DNA of 64,000 nt, taken from Tubiluchus corallicola. Lineage: Eukaryota; Priapulida; Priapulimorpha; Priapulimorphida; Tubiluchidae. Where the stretch lies: NCBI GenBank assembly GCA_030141605.1, contig JAQGDQ010000017.1:376001-440000 (forward strand), written 5' to 3'. Under the pieces are notes generated by a model. It was given only the letters and a program-made list of their open reading frames with translations. It was not told where the DNA came from and searched no databases. Both the position numbers and the translations under genes were made by a program. Positions 21,086-61,192 of the stretch are shown here, in pieces. The first letter of the stretch is position 1. Every line of letters begins with the position of its first letter.

Positions 21086-23386
21086 TAACTTTTACAGTGG
21101 TTCCTCTGTCTCACAGGCTATAATATCCCAAAAATTATAATGATTTCCCAATAACTTGCAAAACTCATCTGGTTTAACATTCCATCTGTAATGTCTTTCT
21201 GCCATCTTCCAATTTAATCCCATTGCCCTTCACTTAATCGAACCCAGACTTTTTCTGTGTCATGTATCGCATCAATACATGTAGTTAACGACCCCGTAAG
21301 CACAGTAACCCAAAGCAGTAAGAAAACCTGTAGCTAGAGTGAAGATAAAGTCTTTAAGAAAACCCGAAATCAACTCAATATTATTAACGCGAGTTCTGCT
21401 CTATTGCGGTCAAGCCTTTTTGGTTGTTTCATCACAATAACTTGTTTTACAGAAGAAGAAAATTTTTCCAAAATTAGTCCGTTGGTTAACAACAATAATT
21501 ATTCGTCTGTTTGTTCGGGACGACCACATGCCTTATTTACTAAACTAACCGATTTCTGAACCAGGTAAATGCACGTCGATCTTTAATATTTTCAGATAAT
21601 TGGTGGTGTATTAAAACAAGTAAGATGGCATTTGCATCTACACATTAATTTTGTGACTTTTTCCCACTACAGTGGATCACGATCTTGTTTTATATTCACG
21701 TAAACATTTACATAAAGATGGAGAAAGATAGAGTAGTTTTATTCTCCATCTTCATTTTAAGATGTCATATTGTAATTAAAGCCCAATAAAGATGTGAAAT
21801 GCTGATTGCATGAAAACATTGAAGGCATTACAGATCCATCATTGGCATATGAAAATTGGAATGAATGTGTGTAAGTAACCCACATGTTGTGGGTTGTGGT
21901 TGGAATTGATGATTTGTATGATGAATATATAGACAAATTAAAGGAACTAAATGCCAGAATTAACTAAACCCTGAAAGTAAGAAATTTGTTAGGAATTGAC
22001 TTTGAGATTCAGAAATCAAATACACCCGTTACAAGATTGAATTCGGTTTGCACTTGGATAATTACCTCCCAGAAGGGAGAGAAAGGCTGACATGAAGTTG
22101 CTGTAAGTGGGACTGTGCCAGGTTGGAAAACATGCTGAGCGATGTGCTAACGCATACGTGCTGCAAACGCTCCATGCCCTATAACATTGCACTCCTTGCG
22201 CACGCCCGTATCCACATAAATTTGCATGCTTGTCACTATAAAACTTTTCGTAGTTTATTTAATCTACATCCTGTAAATAGAGTTCAATACAAACTTTCGC
22301 ACAGATCTTGACAAGAACAAAATTCAATTCAATGGTTTCAAGAGTTAAATCAGCGCTGTGGATATCCTGATCATTGTGGTCAATCAAGGCAATCATCATT
22401 CATCATAAAGGTCATAATCCTGTGCCTTTGAAGTAAATTTTGTCTTTATTTTGGCAGATGTTATGGCGAATTAGTATGGCTGTCGGTGAAAAATTGATTA
22501 AATTCTTACTTCCTTAACTGAAATAAGTAATTGTCTTCCTGTTCTATGTCTTTAATTACTCAGCTGTCACACAGGCAGGCCTATCATTGTGCTCACATTA
22601 ATTTTCTGATAGCACCGCCCACCAACAAAAATGTTCATGCCCAGATATATACCAAATTTACAACTCAAATTCCAGCCTGGGGACTGAGAGTTGTCTTGAG
22701 ACTCTGTCATGATATTACTGATTTTTAATTCTGGCTTTAAGTGAATGTCACCATCTAGGTGATTGGCACTGATTAAAATCAATGCTGTATTGCTTATTAA
22801 AATTGTTGTAAATGCTGAAAATACACTAAAATAGTCAAATCAGTAACATAATTTTAATTTCAACACCAGTAATATAAAACCACTTTATAATTAAATAAAG
22901 TTAGTAACTGTATAACCATAGTCAAATCATCACACATCTTGAGAATAGATTCCTGCAAATTTCCTGTACATTTAAAGTCATGGAGAAGCAATATTTTAAA
23001 TCTTTTTGTTTTTTGATTGTAGGTTGCAAATTCTGATTAAAATTGACTTAATTAGCAAATACTTAGCAATAATACTTTATTTAGCAAAAGAAAGTAAAAG
23101 ATCGAATGGATGTTCTCTTTTGCCACAGTGTTTGACGTATCATTTTCCTCATATTAAGCGAAGTTGTCAAAACTTTTGCTATGAACCACAAATTTGGTGT
23201 GTTAAATATGAACATGTAGATATTTACTAACAAGTGTACAGAAAATCAAACTAAAGTCGGTGTGCAAAAGAAAACTTTGCATCTTATTGAGGATCTATGA
23301 TATGTGTAGAGCAGATGGCCATCATTCCAGTCATATGCGCATAAAAGAAATATGTCTTTAATGATTAATATATATAGTAAGGGCAA
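21086..23386. other. Intergenic; possible UBA1 5' flank
   Basis: No coding signal. GGAGAAAGATAGAG and CTCCATCTTC near 21718-21755 form a weak inverted pair. The UBA1 promoter or a non-coding first exon could lie here or under the following MITE, but I see no convincing TATA or CpG-rich block. Confidence 0.4.
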
Positions 23387-23853
23387 TACACTCATATCTC
23401 AGTTTGCTTGGCCTTGTTTTTATGGACATCAGAGGAATCTGATAAAATCTGGACCGTTAAAAAGTCCCACATACTACAGACACTATTCGTTGTTCCATGA
23501 GCTGACCGCTAGTTGTCGACCATCACTTTGTTTACATCATTATATCAGTGTAACCAAGTAGCGTATAACGACACATGTTTAGTTTGTATGTCAGCGTGTT
23601 TAAGTGATTTAATCAGAGTCAGTTATAAAGTCACTTATGCGGAATTATTTGAGTCAATTGCAAACAGTTTTTATACACCTTTGCATAGGAGCGGCTCTTA
23701 TTAGACGTTTTTGAGACAACTTGGCAATTGATTCTACATTATCATGAGTCTAGTACTAAGTCTGTATTAGCTTAGTATCGGAAAATACGCACAATCGGCA
23801 AATTCGGACCGACGTCTTCCCGCTTTTGTCTGGCAAACCGAAATATAAGTGTA
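23387..23853 (+). mobile_element. pogo-like MITE, copy 1
   Basis: Left end ACACTCATATCTCAGTTTGC and right end GCAAACCGAAATATAAGTGT are inverted copies flanked by TA. The interior contains CTGACCGCTAGTTG, TTTGAGTCAATTG and GAGCGGCTCTTATTAGACG. It ends 127 bases before the UBA1 start codon. Confidence 0.75.
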
Positions 23854-23980
23854 ATGATTTCAAGTAACATAAATCTTGGTTAACATAAACGTGGGTCTTT
23901 CTGATTAATGTAAATATTGCTATGATAGTAACGATCATAAGTCGTTATTATGAAAAACTTTTCACTTTTGCTCTTTGCAG

Positions 23981-51134
<27,154 letters not shown>

Positions 51135-51601
51135 GTAAGTGGGACAAATTTGAAGAGAGGTGACGGAAGGACATTCACTTTGAGATACGTCTTTTGGACG
51201 TGATTTTGCACGACTGTAAGCTGTTATTAGTATTATAAGTAAATCACAACCATGGGCCTACAACACAGATTTACATCTTGTCTCAGTATTTCAGCAGTTG
51301 TGATGCATAGTAATCAGTGGTGTGATTTGCTATAAAAGGCAGAATGTACGGTGCTTTTGGTGGTGATGGATTTCAGTGAGAGACGGGTGAGATGGATGAC
51401 GAAATTTACTTAGTACTCATACTAAGAGGTCAGAAAGTTTGAATGTACGAATGACGAACTCTAGAAAGGTCGACTACATTTATCTAACTTCTCTCCTATT
51501 TCGCCTGTTAGAAAACTTGCTGTTTTATTATATTAACTTGCAGCAGGGCCATGCTAAATTTGCTGTATAAACCGCCTAAAGTAAACAAACTAAACAGAAG
51601 T
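51135..51601 (+). other. UBA1 last visible intron, proximal part
   Basis: Non-coding. No exon for the ubiquitin-fold domain (expected blocks such as EWTLWDRF) can be read here in any frame. Confidence 0.6.
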
Positions 51602-52064
51602 GTACCGTATTTATTCGAGCATAACGCACAAAGTTTTTTACCTAAGTTTGGGTGCGCGTTATAAACGAGGGCTGGGGTGACACGCTTAGATGTATCAATA
51701 TATTATTTGTGCAATCACTCATTAGTCAAAGATATCACTGACCACAATCGCAAAACAACTGGGACACTGATGATAAATTGACTCAAAAAGAATGGTAACA
51801 ACTCTTTGGCGTATCTGATGATGAATCGCACTTTGAAGGATTTTAAATAAATATTGTAAATTTTATTTCGGTATTGTGTTCATTGTTTACTTTACGTTGT
51901 CAATAAATGATTTTTATCATGGCCGCACGTGTTCAACAACGTTTGTCACTTACAATGCTTGGTCTGAGCCGAGAAAAAGTGAAACAAAATTTTATACCGA
52001 TTTTTAATCGAAGATAGGGGTGTGCGTTATACACGTGTGCGCGTTATACTCGAATATAGATACC
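51602..52064 (+). mobile_element. pogo-like short element
   Basis: Left end GTACCGTATTTATTCGAGCA and right end, reverse complemented, GTATCTATATTCGAGTATAA, both followed by ACGC(GC)AC motifs. The frame FGVSDDESHFEGF ends near 51846 and may be the C-terminal tail of a lost transposase. Confidence 0.6.
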
Positions 52065-53552
52065 CTCAGCAAATTTACTAACTTCTAACTTGTAAAAGGT
52101 TGCTCTCTGTATATGACTTTTCTAGTCACACCATTGTGAGTGTTATATTGTAGTCTACATTGTGTAAGTAATTGACCACATTGCACATGTTTTCCAATAA
52201 GCCAAAGCAGTGTTATATTACAAAAACAACAATCTGGTAACAAGAACTAAATTAAGAGAATGTGTTGTGAAATTTAAGCTAGAGAATTATGTCATATTAT
52301 GCTGTGATTTTTCGAAAACTAACGTCATCATCATAAATCGCAAGATGTGTACTGTGAGTGAGACGATGTTTATTATAGTGACATGTTTACATCCATCATA
52401 CATTACATGTGCAATCATTTTCACTCTTTATGCACGACAAAAATTTAGACATAAAGCCGACCATTTAGACTTACAAGTCACTGCCTACTGGCACGAAAAG
52501 ATTTTTTTAATGTGTATACGTGGCAAAATTCATATGGATCATATTACTTTACAATTCTAGAAATGATTGTACAAACTGTCTCTCGTTGTTTATAGAGTTC
52601 TTTTTGCCACTTTGTTTAAGAATTTTGCATAAAGCGAGCAAAGCTTCTAGTTAAAACATCAGTATTCACAATAAAATGAAATTTTATTTAATATTTCAAC
52701 ATTTTTTAAATAAATCACTTCTTTGTGTATGATAAAATGTGCAATCAAGTAGGAGATGTATCTCGTTTTGTATTTTGCCTAAATTGCACATTTTGCACAT
52801 TCGTTCCTGCAAAGAAAGTCCATGGAATCGAGTCTCAATTTTTTAAGGCAGAATACGACGTCTAAACCGAGATAAAAGTGATCTTTTACTAATTGCGGAC
52901 TAATTACTAATTATTCACGAACATAATTCGTAATGCAGTGCAACATTTGCAATACTTGTATACACAGATAGATGTAGTGCAATTTTTATACACACATAGC
53001 TGTACTAACATTTTTATAAGACACAAAACAGCATTTAATAGCATGCAGTAATTGTAAACTCAAACAAAATCCATATATGTGAGCATGACAATATTTAGCA
53101 CTTGACATCCTGAATGAGTTCAGATCCATATCCATGTGCATGACATTATGTATATCACTTGACTATGTCTGGCCAGTGCAGTTTAAACCTATGTAACTTG
53201 CCGATATGCAGAACGCTTATGGCTAATTGTGATGCTCCTACATGATTGAACAATTTGCGCTAATTATCACATTTTGGTTCCTTTCTCGGGGCATTAAACT
53301 ATCCCAGCTCTTTTAATTTACCGCGATCTGAGCTTCTACCTTATACGTCTGTCCTGCAAGTTTCATGATTGTACAAGTTATAGTTCTCAAATTATTCAAT
53401 GTTATGAGTTTGATGCCAAAGACTGGATGTTTAGAAAAACAACAGAAAAATCAGCATATGGTTTTTTTAGATCTGCAATGCCTGTTGATAAAAGTAATAT
53501 TTAAAAATTTCCAATGGTCTTACCATTGTAAACTTATTCCTTTTTGTTGATT
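52065..53552. other. GPCR-A 3' flank
   Basis: Non-coding. A plus-strand frame (52345-52560) is preserved in both duplicates (58986-59201) with one residue change, but this is expected from the recent duplication and is not evidence of a gene. Minus-strand AATAAA at about 52683 is a possible distal poly(A) site for the receptor. Confidence 0.4.
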
Positions 53553-54551
53553 TTACTTTGGGTTGCTTTCTCGACTTGTTGCCATTACAGCAACGCTGAC
53601 ACGAAAGTCACGTTTACAGCAGAACAGACCTTTTATTTTGCTCTTAAGCAGCGGTATTCTAATCATGAAAATTAACGGATTAAATAGTGAATTGCTGGAA
53701 ATACTTATCACCATTATTGGTACTACGTAGAATTTCTTCATTTTGTCGTAAAACTTTGGTGCTAAATTAAGTAATGAACCATAGACAATTTGTGGCAGCC
53801 AGAGTACCACAAATGTTCCAACTATAAGGGCTGTTGTCTGCAGCGCCCTCCCATTGGAACCCATGAAAGTGCTTGTCTGCATCTTAGCTTTAATTTCATT
53901 ATTTAGCTGCACGGCTCTATATATTCTAATATACAGTCCGATTGATATGCAAACTGCTGTGAAGCTCATTGCAGTTCCCAAGGCTCCATTGCTGTCATCG
54001 TACGGCCCTACAAGGCACAAGTATTCATCGTTGTTCCCTATGACATGATTGATGTTCCAGGAAGTTAAAACTGGTAGAATGGCATAGGCTAGATTAAGCA
54101 GAATAATGGCAATCCCAGCGAGTATTACATGCTTTGTTTTAAGTCCCACTGAGTGAGGATAAATGATTTTAAAGTACCTGTCTATAGACATAAGCAACAT
54201 TGAAAGGGCTGACCCCATTAGCCCGAATGACATGAACACGGCGCTGCTCCAACACCAGGCTCCGGTTGGTGGGAAAATGTCATGATTTGGATCAATTCCG
54301 ACGACAAAAAACTTCAGAATGCAGTGTACTCCAACGCAGAAATCAAAGAACGATATCAAGGTTACAATTGACAAAGATGGCCCCACTTTCTTCATTGTTG
54401 TTATGGTTACAATGACGATGCTATTGCTGCTTATTATCAAACATCCCAGGAGCAAACAAACTGAATAAAATACAGTTAAGTATGATCGAATGTGTGGATT
54501 ATGATAGGCTAATCTCTCGATACGATCTCTGCTTTCGTTTCCACTTTGCAT
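53553..54551 (-). CDS. Class A (rhodopsin-like) GPCR, copy A
   Basis: A 332-codon receptor starting MQSGNESRDRIERLAY. The frame is open 54 codons further up to 54713, but a TATA-like CCATAAAAAAC lies within that extension and the nearer Met gives a normal short glycosylatable N-terminus (NES). Seven hydrophobic segments are visible: TM1 with SSNSIVIV, TM2 with SFFDFCVG, TM3 starting at AWCWSSAVF and ending IDRYFKIIYP (DRY motif), TM6 with LWLPQ, and TM7 with NPLIF in place of NPxxY. The TM3 Cys and the Cys in DEYLCLVG can form the usual disulphide. The C-terminal tail has a CC palmitoylation candidate. No ligand class can be assigned; the DRY and TM7 regions distantly recall adenosine-type receptors. 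Confidence 0.85.
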   Translation of the reverse strand: MQSGNESRDRIERLAYHNPHIRSYLTVFYSVCLLLGCLIISSNSIVIVTITTMKKVGPSLSIVTLISFFDFCVGVHCILKFFVVGIDPNHDIFPPTGAWCWSSAVFMSFGLMGSALSMLLMSIDRYFKIIYPHSVGLKTKHVILAGIAIILLNLAYAILPVLTSWNINHVIGNNDEYLCLVGPYDDSNGALGTAMSFTAVCISIGLYIRIYRAVQLNNEIKAKMQTSTFMGSNGRALQTTALIVGTFVVLWLPQIVYGSLLNLAPKFYDKMKKFYVVPIMVISISSNSLFNPLIFMIRIPLLKSKIKGLFCCKRDFRVSVAVMATSRESNPK

Positions 54552-54713
54552 TTTTTCACTTTTATTCGATTTGATTCTGATGATAGTACACAATGTGCAG
54601 TGAAATGCCGTGTTTTTTATGGTGTTTGTTGCTCTTATTCTTTTATTACGTCCAAAAATGAGTATCAACGATGTATGACTCCAATTTCTCTGCAAGAGTT
54701 CCGTAAATAGCAC

Positions 54714-55839
54714 AAGACTGTGAAGCTATTCTTTCACACTTGTTTCATTTCCTAGTACGGCGAAAGACGCATCCACTCAGCAACTTCAGTGGCATTAATG
54801 AACAGCGCTTGTTAAAGTTGGGTTTGTGGAAAACCATTTGTCATCTCTGTGTCCCACTGGGTACTTAGACTTTAAAGTGCAGCACTGAACATTTTTCTGA
54901 GTCATTTCTTAGAATAACTTAAAATCCATAATTCTTACTCAAGTAAACATATTGTCCTTAAGCAGCTTTCTTCAGATTCTGAAAATAAGCTTATTTATGC
55001 TGGCTTTACATTTGTTTATAGTGTTTCATAACAAGATCGACAATGTTGCGTACGTTGGGAAGGACTTTTATTCCACTCTTCTGCAACTGCTCATTTTAAA
55101 CTTTATTAAGAGCTTTGGTCTTGTGTTGTAACAAGAAAGTTGCATTATGTCCTTTTGTCTAGGTTACTTTTGTTTTTGACAGCGACACTGCAGTTACATT
55201 TTAAGATCTTGTTAAACGTTAAACCAAATTAATGTGTAAATTGCAAACTAAAATTACTTTGGAGCCGCAGCATCTTTGTAGGCATCACAGTAAACAAAAG
55301 TGTTGCCCACAGAAACGGAAACTTTGTTCCATACCTTGGTGATGTTTGATGATCCAATCAAGTAAAAACTTTGTAGTATGATTAGCTAGGATGTCTTTGG
55401 TTCAAAATAAAGAATTTGTAGCAAATGGTTAATTAGCTAATTAATTAGAGTAAAATTAAGTCACATTGATAAATGTTAAAAGTAATATAGTTTAAACGAA
55501 AGATCATGAAGCGCAGACGGATATAGCACTAAAAATTATGACAAAGCTTCATTCATTTAGTGACTTCAACCATTTGAAGTGCATTCTAATCCGAATTTAG
55601 TCTTGCAAACATTGACAAAACTTGGGTATTTAGATTTATTAAATATTTATTTTAATACAGCAACATTTGACAGAATCAAGCCAATGTGGATGACTGAATG
55701 ATCTTTTTTTCTGTGTTTGTGGTAACCATAGAAAAGCTGGTGAATGTTCATTAGGATCTTGACCCCACAGTTATTGGATCGGAATTGCTGGAACTTGTCT
55801 TTGTGTTTGGTGGGTCTGTTTTCACTACGGTTTGCAAAA
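54714..55839. other. Spacer between GPCR A and pseudogene B
   Basis: The first ~180 bases match the upstream flanks of the other copies. From about 54870 it again resembles the sequences at 57430 and 61720. Non-coding. Confidence 0.5.
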
Positions 55840-56903
55840 TTATGTGTGGAATCGCGATTCTGAGTGTTGCAGCTCATCCGTGGTGCCTTCCATCCCGCTG
55901 CTTGGCATATTTTCTCGATTGGATACTGTTACGGCAGGGCTGACTTGAAAGCGAGATTTACAGCAGAACAGATCTTCTATTTTGCTCTTAAGCAGCGGTA
56001 TTCTTATCATGCAAATTAACGGATTGAATAATGAATTACTGGACATGATGATCATCATTATTGGTAATACGTAAAATGTCTTGATTTTATTGTAAGACTT
56101 TGGCAGAACACTGAGTACTGCGATGTAGCCTATTTGTGGCAACCAAAGAGCCACAAATGTTCCTATGTTCGTACTATAAGGACTGTTGTCTGTAGCGCCC
56201 TCCTGTTGGAACCCATGGAACTACTTGCCTTCATCTTAGCTTTAATTTCATTGTTTAGCTGCACGGCTCTATATATTCTAACATGCAGTCCAATTGATGT
56301 GAAAACTGTTGTGAAGCTCATTGCAGTTCCCAAGGCTCCATTGCTGTCATCGTACGGCCCTACAAGGCACAAGTATTCATCGTTGTTCCCTATGACATGA
56401 TTGATGTTCCAGGAAGTTAAAACTGGTAGAATGGCATAGGTTAGATTAAGCAGAATAATGGCAATCCCAGCGAGTATTACATGCTTTGTTTTAAGTCCCA
56501 CTGAGTGAGGATAAATGATTTTAAAGTACCTGTCTATAGACAGAAGCATCATTGAAAGGGCTGACCCCATTAGCCCGAATGACATGAACACGGCACTGCT
56601 CCAACACCAGGCTCCGGTTGGTGGGAAAATGTCATGATTTGGATCAATTCCGACGACAAAAAACTTGAGAATGCAGTGTACTCCAACGCAGAAATCAAAG
56701 AACGATATCAAGGTTACAGTTGACAAATATGGCCCCACTTTCTTCATTGTTGTTATGGTTACAATGACGATGCTATTGCTGCTTATTATCAAACATCCCA
56801 GGAGTAAATAAACTGAATAAAATACAGTTAAGTATGATCTAATATGTGGATTATGATAGGCTAATCACTCGATACGATCTCTGCTTTCGTTTCCACTTTG
56901 CAT
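55840..56903 (-). pseudogene. Class A GPCR pseudogene, copy B
   Basis: Same receptor as copies A and C, from MQSGNESRDRIE (ATG at 56903-56901). Codon 13 is TGA where A and C have AGA. Near 56160, in TM6, eight extra bases (a GAACATAG-type duplication) shift the frame. Both TM1-TM5 and TM6-TM7 remain recognisable. The C-terminus differs from A and C, extending through NRENMPSSGMEG to a stop at 55840. Confidence 0.88.
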
Positions 56904-58303
56904 TTTTTCACTGTTTTATTCGATTTGTTTCTGATGATAGTACAGGATGTGTAGTGAAATGCCGTGTTGTTTTATGGTGTTTGTTGCTCTTAATTCTTTT
57001 ATTACGTCCAAAAATGAGTATCAGCGATGTATGACTCCAATTTCTCTGCAAGAGTTCCGTAAATAGCACAAGACTGTGAAGCTATTCTTTCACACTTGTT
57101 TCATTTCCTAGTACGGCGAAAGACACATCCACTCAGCAACTTCAGTGGTATTAATGAACAGTGCTTGTTAAAGTTGGGTTTGTGGAAAACCATTTGTCAT
57201 CTCTGTGTCCCACTTTGCATCTTTAACAGTCCCTTCAGTCCAAGAAATAATACCAGAAATTGCATAAGCGTGACGATTTACTGCTACGTATTTACACATT
57301 GGTTACTGAAACACATCAGCACTTTGACAGCAATTATTCCACTGATTTTGAAATATTTTAAATGAGTGCGTACCTGCAGAGAGTGCTGGGCATGTGAGTT
57401 AATCACTATGTATACAACAAAGCTTGTGTGTACTTAGACTTTAAAGTGCAGCGCTGAACATTTTTCTTAGTCATTTCTCAGAATAACTTGAAATCGATAT
57501 TCTTACTCAAGTAAACATATTGTCGTTAAGCAGCTTTCTTCAAATTCTGAAGATAAGCTTATTTATGCTGGCTTTACATTTTTCTTAATTGCATTAGTTT
57601 TTTTATTTATAATTGTCTTACCCGGATGCTACGTAATGCAGAAAATCCACTGAGTGACGTCTGTATGGGGTCTCAAACATCCAGATTGCGTGTCTCTGTC
57701 TCTTAGAAAAAAATTGACAATAACAAATTTTTAAGAGACAGTGGCACGCAACCAGTGTGTGCAACAAAGCTCATCTGCGTTTAGATTTTAAAGTTGTACG
57801 ATAGCATTTACTAACAATCATAGTCCGTCAGTCAGGTGGAATTATTGTTGTCACCTCTCAGTCTGATTGAGGCTGACTAATGATTGTTTTTGTAAGTGTA
57901 GGATCTTAAAATTTTGATCTGAAAAGTAATTTTGAATCGGTAATTTTTCGCCAACAACCATCTTGTTTTTTGAACTAGTTATTCAAAATGGCTGCAATGC
58001 GAAAATCAATTACATGTATTTTAATTTTTCAAATTAATAATTTTAACACGTAAGCCTAGAAAAAGAAGAAATTTAGCAGTGGCAGCCAAAGTGACATTTA
58101 TATTTCAAATGCATCGCTTTGAAGTGAGTGTGATTACAAAGGAATGAGTTTTGTCAAATTGAAGCCAATGTGATGTGGGCATAATCTGTTTGTTCTTTAA
58201 AGGAAAAGCCAGTCTACTGGGAAGTTAAGCTTGTTTCAATATTTGCAAAACATCTTGCAAGGATTTACTAATAAAAGTGTCATAAGAGGTTCGTGAAATT
58301 AGT
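56904..58303. other. Upstream flank of GPCR B and duplication junction
   Basis: A 10-base perfect inverted pair CTGTCTCTTA/TAAGAGACAG lies near 57698-57743. The homology to unit 2 ends at 58285. Eighteen unmatched bases (58286-58303) separate it from the start of unit 2. Confidence 0.5.
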
Positions 58304-58704
58304 AAACGAGGGCTGGGGTGACACGCTTAGATGTATCAATATATTATTTGTGCAATGACTCATTAGTCGAAGATATCACTGACCACAATCGCATAACAAC
58401 TGGGACACTGATGATAAATTGACTCAAAAAGAATGGTAAAAACTCTTTGGCGTATCTGATGCTGAATCGGACTTTGAAGGATTTTAAATAAATATTGTAA
58501 ATTTTATTTCGGTATTGTGTTCATTGTTTACTTTACGTTGTCAATAAATGATTTTTATCATGGCCGCACGTGTTCAACAACGTTTGTCCCTTACAATGCT
58601 TGGTCTGAGCCGAGAAAAAGTGAAACAAAATTTTATACCGATTTTTAATCGAAGATAGGGGTGCGCGTTATACACGTGTGCGCGTTATACTCGAATATAG
58701 ATAG
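58304..58704 (+). mobile_element. Truncated pogo-like short element
   Basis: Copy of 51663-52064 with its first 61 bases missing because the duplication breakpoint lies inside it. Confidence 0.7.
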
Positions 58705-60193
58705 CCTCAGCAAATTATCAGTTTACTAACTTGTAAGAGGTTGCTCTCTCTGTATGACTTTTGTAGTCAAACCATTGTAAGTGTTATATTGTAGTCTACA
58801 TTGTGTAAGTAATTGACCACATTGCACATGTTTTCCAATAAGCCAAAGCAGTGTTATATTACAAAAACAACAAACTGGTAACAAGAACTAAATTAAGAGA
58901 ATGTGTTGTGAAATTTAAGCTTGAGAATTATGTCATATAATGCTGTGATTTTTCGAAAACTAACGTAAGCATCATAAATCGCAAGATGTGTACTGTGAGT
59001 GAGACGATGTTTATTATAGTGACATGTTTACATCTATCATACATTACTTGTGCAATCATTTTCACTCTTTATGCACGACAAAAATTTAGACATAAAGCCG
59101 ACCATTTAGACTTACAAGTCACTGCCTACTGGCACGAAAAGATTTTTTTAATGTGTATACGTGGCAAAATTCATATGGATCATATTACTTTACAATTCTA
59201 GAAATGATTGTACAAACTGTCTCTCGTTGTGTATAGAGTTCTTTTTGCCTCTTTGTTTAAGAATTTTGCATAAAGCGAGTAAAGCTTCTAGTTAAAACAT
59301 CAGCATTCACAATAAAATGAAATTTTATTTAATATTTCAACATTTTTTAAATAAATCACTTCTTTGTGTATGATAAAATGTGCAATCAAGTAGGAGATGT
59401 ATCTCGTTTTGTATTTTGCCTGAATTGCACATTATGCACATTCGTTCCTGCAAAGAAAGTCCATGGAATCGAGTCTCAATTTTTTAAGGCAGAATACGAC
59501 GTCTAAACCGAGATAAAAGTGATCTTTTACTAATTGCGGACTAATTACTAATTATTCACGAACATAATTCGTAATGCAGTGCAACATTTGCAATACTTGT
59601 ATACACAGATAGATGTAGTGCAATTTTTATACACACATAGCTGTACTAACATTTTTATAAGACACAAAACAGCATTTAATAGCATGCAGTAATTGTAAAC
59701 TCAAACAAAATCCATATCTGTGAGCATGACAATATTTAGCACTTGACATCCCGAATGAGTTCAGATCCATATCCATGTGCATGACATTATGTATATCACT
59801 TGACTATGTCTGGCCAGTGCGGTTTAAACCTATGTAACTTGCCGATATGCAGAACGCTTATGGCTAATTGTGATACTCCTACATGATTGAACAATTTGCG
59901 CTAATTTTCACATTTTGGTTCCTTTCTCGGGGCATTAAACTATCCCAGCTCTTTTAATTTACCGCGATCTGAGCTTCTACCTTATACGTCTGTCCTGCAA
60001 GTTTCATGATTGTACATGTTATAGTTCTCAAATTATTCAATGTTATGAGTTTGATGCCAAAGACTGGATGTTTAGAAAAACAACAGAAAAATCAGCATAT
60101 GGTTTTTTTAGATCTGCAATGCCTGTTGATAAAAGTAATATTTAAAAATTTCCAATGGTCTTACCATTGTAAACTTATTCATTTTTGTTGATT
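58705..60193. other. GPCR-C 3' flank
   Basis: Duplicate of 52065-53552, with the same non-coding content and the same spurious plus-strand frame. Confidence 0.5.
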
Positions 60194-61192
60194 TTACTTT
60201 GGGTTGCTTTCTCGACTTGTTGCCATTACAGCAACGCTGACACGAAAGTCACGTTTACAGCAGAACAGACCTTTTATTTTGCTCTTAAGCAGCGGTATTC
60301 TAATCATGAAAATTAACGGATTAAATAGTGAATTGCTGGAAATACTTATCACCATTATTGGTACTACGTAGAATTTCTTCATTTTGTCGTAAGACTTTGG
60401 TGTTAAATTAAGTAATGAACCGTAGACAATTTGTGGCAGCCAGAGTACCACAAATGTTCCAACTATAAGGGCTGTTGTCTGCAGCGCCCTCCCATTGGAA
60501 CCCATGAAAGTGCTTGTCTGCATCTTAGCTTTAATTTCATTATTTAGCTGCACGGCTCTATATATTCTAATATACAGTCCGATTGATATGCAAACTGCTG
60601 TGAAGCTCATTGCAGTTCCCAAGGCTCCATTGCTGTCATCGTACGGCCCTACAAGGCACAAGTATTCATCGTTGTTCCCTATGACATGATTGATGTTCCA
60701 GGAAGTTAAAACTGGTAGAATGGCATAGGCTAGATTAAGCAGAATAATGGCAATCCCAGCGAGTATTACATGCTTTGTTTTAAGTCCCACTGAGTGAGGA
60801 TAAATGATTTTAAAGTACCTGTCTATAGACATAAGCATCATTGAAAGGGCTGACCCCATTAGCCCGAATGACATGAACACGGCGCTGCTCCAACACCAGG
60901 CTCCGGTTGGTGGGAAAATGTCATGATTTGGATCAATTCCGACGACAAAAAACTTCAGAATGCAGTGTACTCCAATGCAGAAATCAAAGAACGATATCAA
61001 GGTTACAATTGACAAAGATGGCCCCACTTTCTTCATTGTTGTTATGGTTACAATGACGATGCTATTGCTGCTTATTATCAAACATCCCAGGAGCAAACAA
61101 ACTGAATAAAATACAGTTAAGTATGATCGAATGTGTGGATTATGATAGGCTAATCTCTCGATACGATCTCTGCTTTCGTTTCCACTTTGCAT
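60194..61192 (-). CDS. Class A (rhodopsin-like) GPCR, copy C
   Basis: 332 codons from the MQSGNES start, or 386 from 61354 if the upstream Met is used. It differs from copy A at four residues in this frame: Ile for Val in TM2 (FCIGVHC), Met for Leu in TM3 (SMMLMS), and Thr for Ala and Ser for Phe in the loop before TM7 (NLTPKSYDKM). All motifs (IDRY, LWLP, NPLIF, paired Cys) are kept, so both copies look functional. Confidence 0.85.
   Translation of the reverse strand: MQSGNESRDRIERLAYHNPHIRSYLTVFYSVCLLLGCLIISSNSIVIVTITTMKKVGPSLSIVTLISFFDFCIGVHCILKFFVVGIDPNHDIFPPTGAWCWSSAVFMSFGLMGSALSMMLMSIDRYFKIIYPHSVGLKTKHVILAGIAIILLNLAYAILPVLTSWNINHVIGNNDEYLCLVGPYDDSNGALGTAMSFTAVCISIGLYIRIYRAVQLNNEIKAKMQTSTFMGSNGRALQTTALIVGTFVVLWLPQIVYGSLLNLTPKSYDKMKKFYVVPIMVISISSNSLFNPLIFMIRIPLLKSKIKGLFCCKRDFRVSVAVMATSRESNPK

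Larger units (their letters stand above)
51663..58285. repeat. Segmental duplication unit 1 (GPCR A and B)
   Basis: The left part (51663 to about 54800) matches 58304-61400 at an offset of 6641 bases with roughly 1-3% differences by eye. The right part (about 57060-58285) matches about 61355-62542. It contains an intact receptor and a pseudogene. Confidence 0.9.

Noticed and set aside
52345-52560. 71-codon plus-strand frame conserved in both duplication units
   Set aside because: The units differ by only a few percent throughout, so preservation does not show selection.
53553-54713. 386-codon version of GPCR A including 54 upstream codons
   Set aside because: The extension is basic, unlike a receptor N-terminus, and includes a TATA-like sequence. 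The Met at 54551 is preferred, though not proven.
57698-57743. CTGTCTCTTA inverted pair resembling the Tn5 mosaic end
   Set aside because: Only ten bases match and the partner unit has a decayed version; likely a small hairpin, not vector or library sequence.
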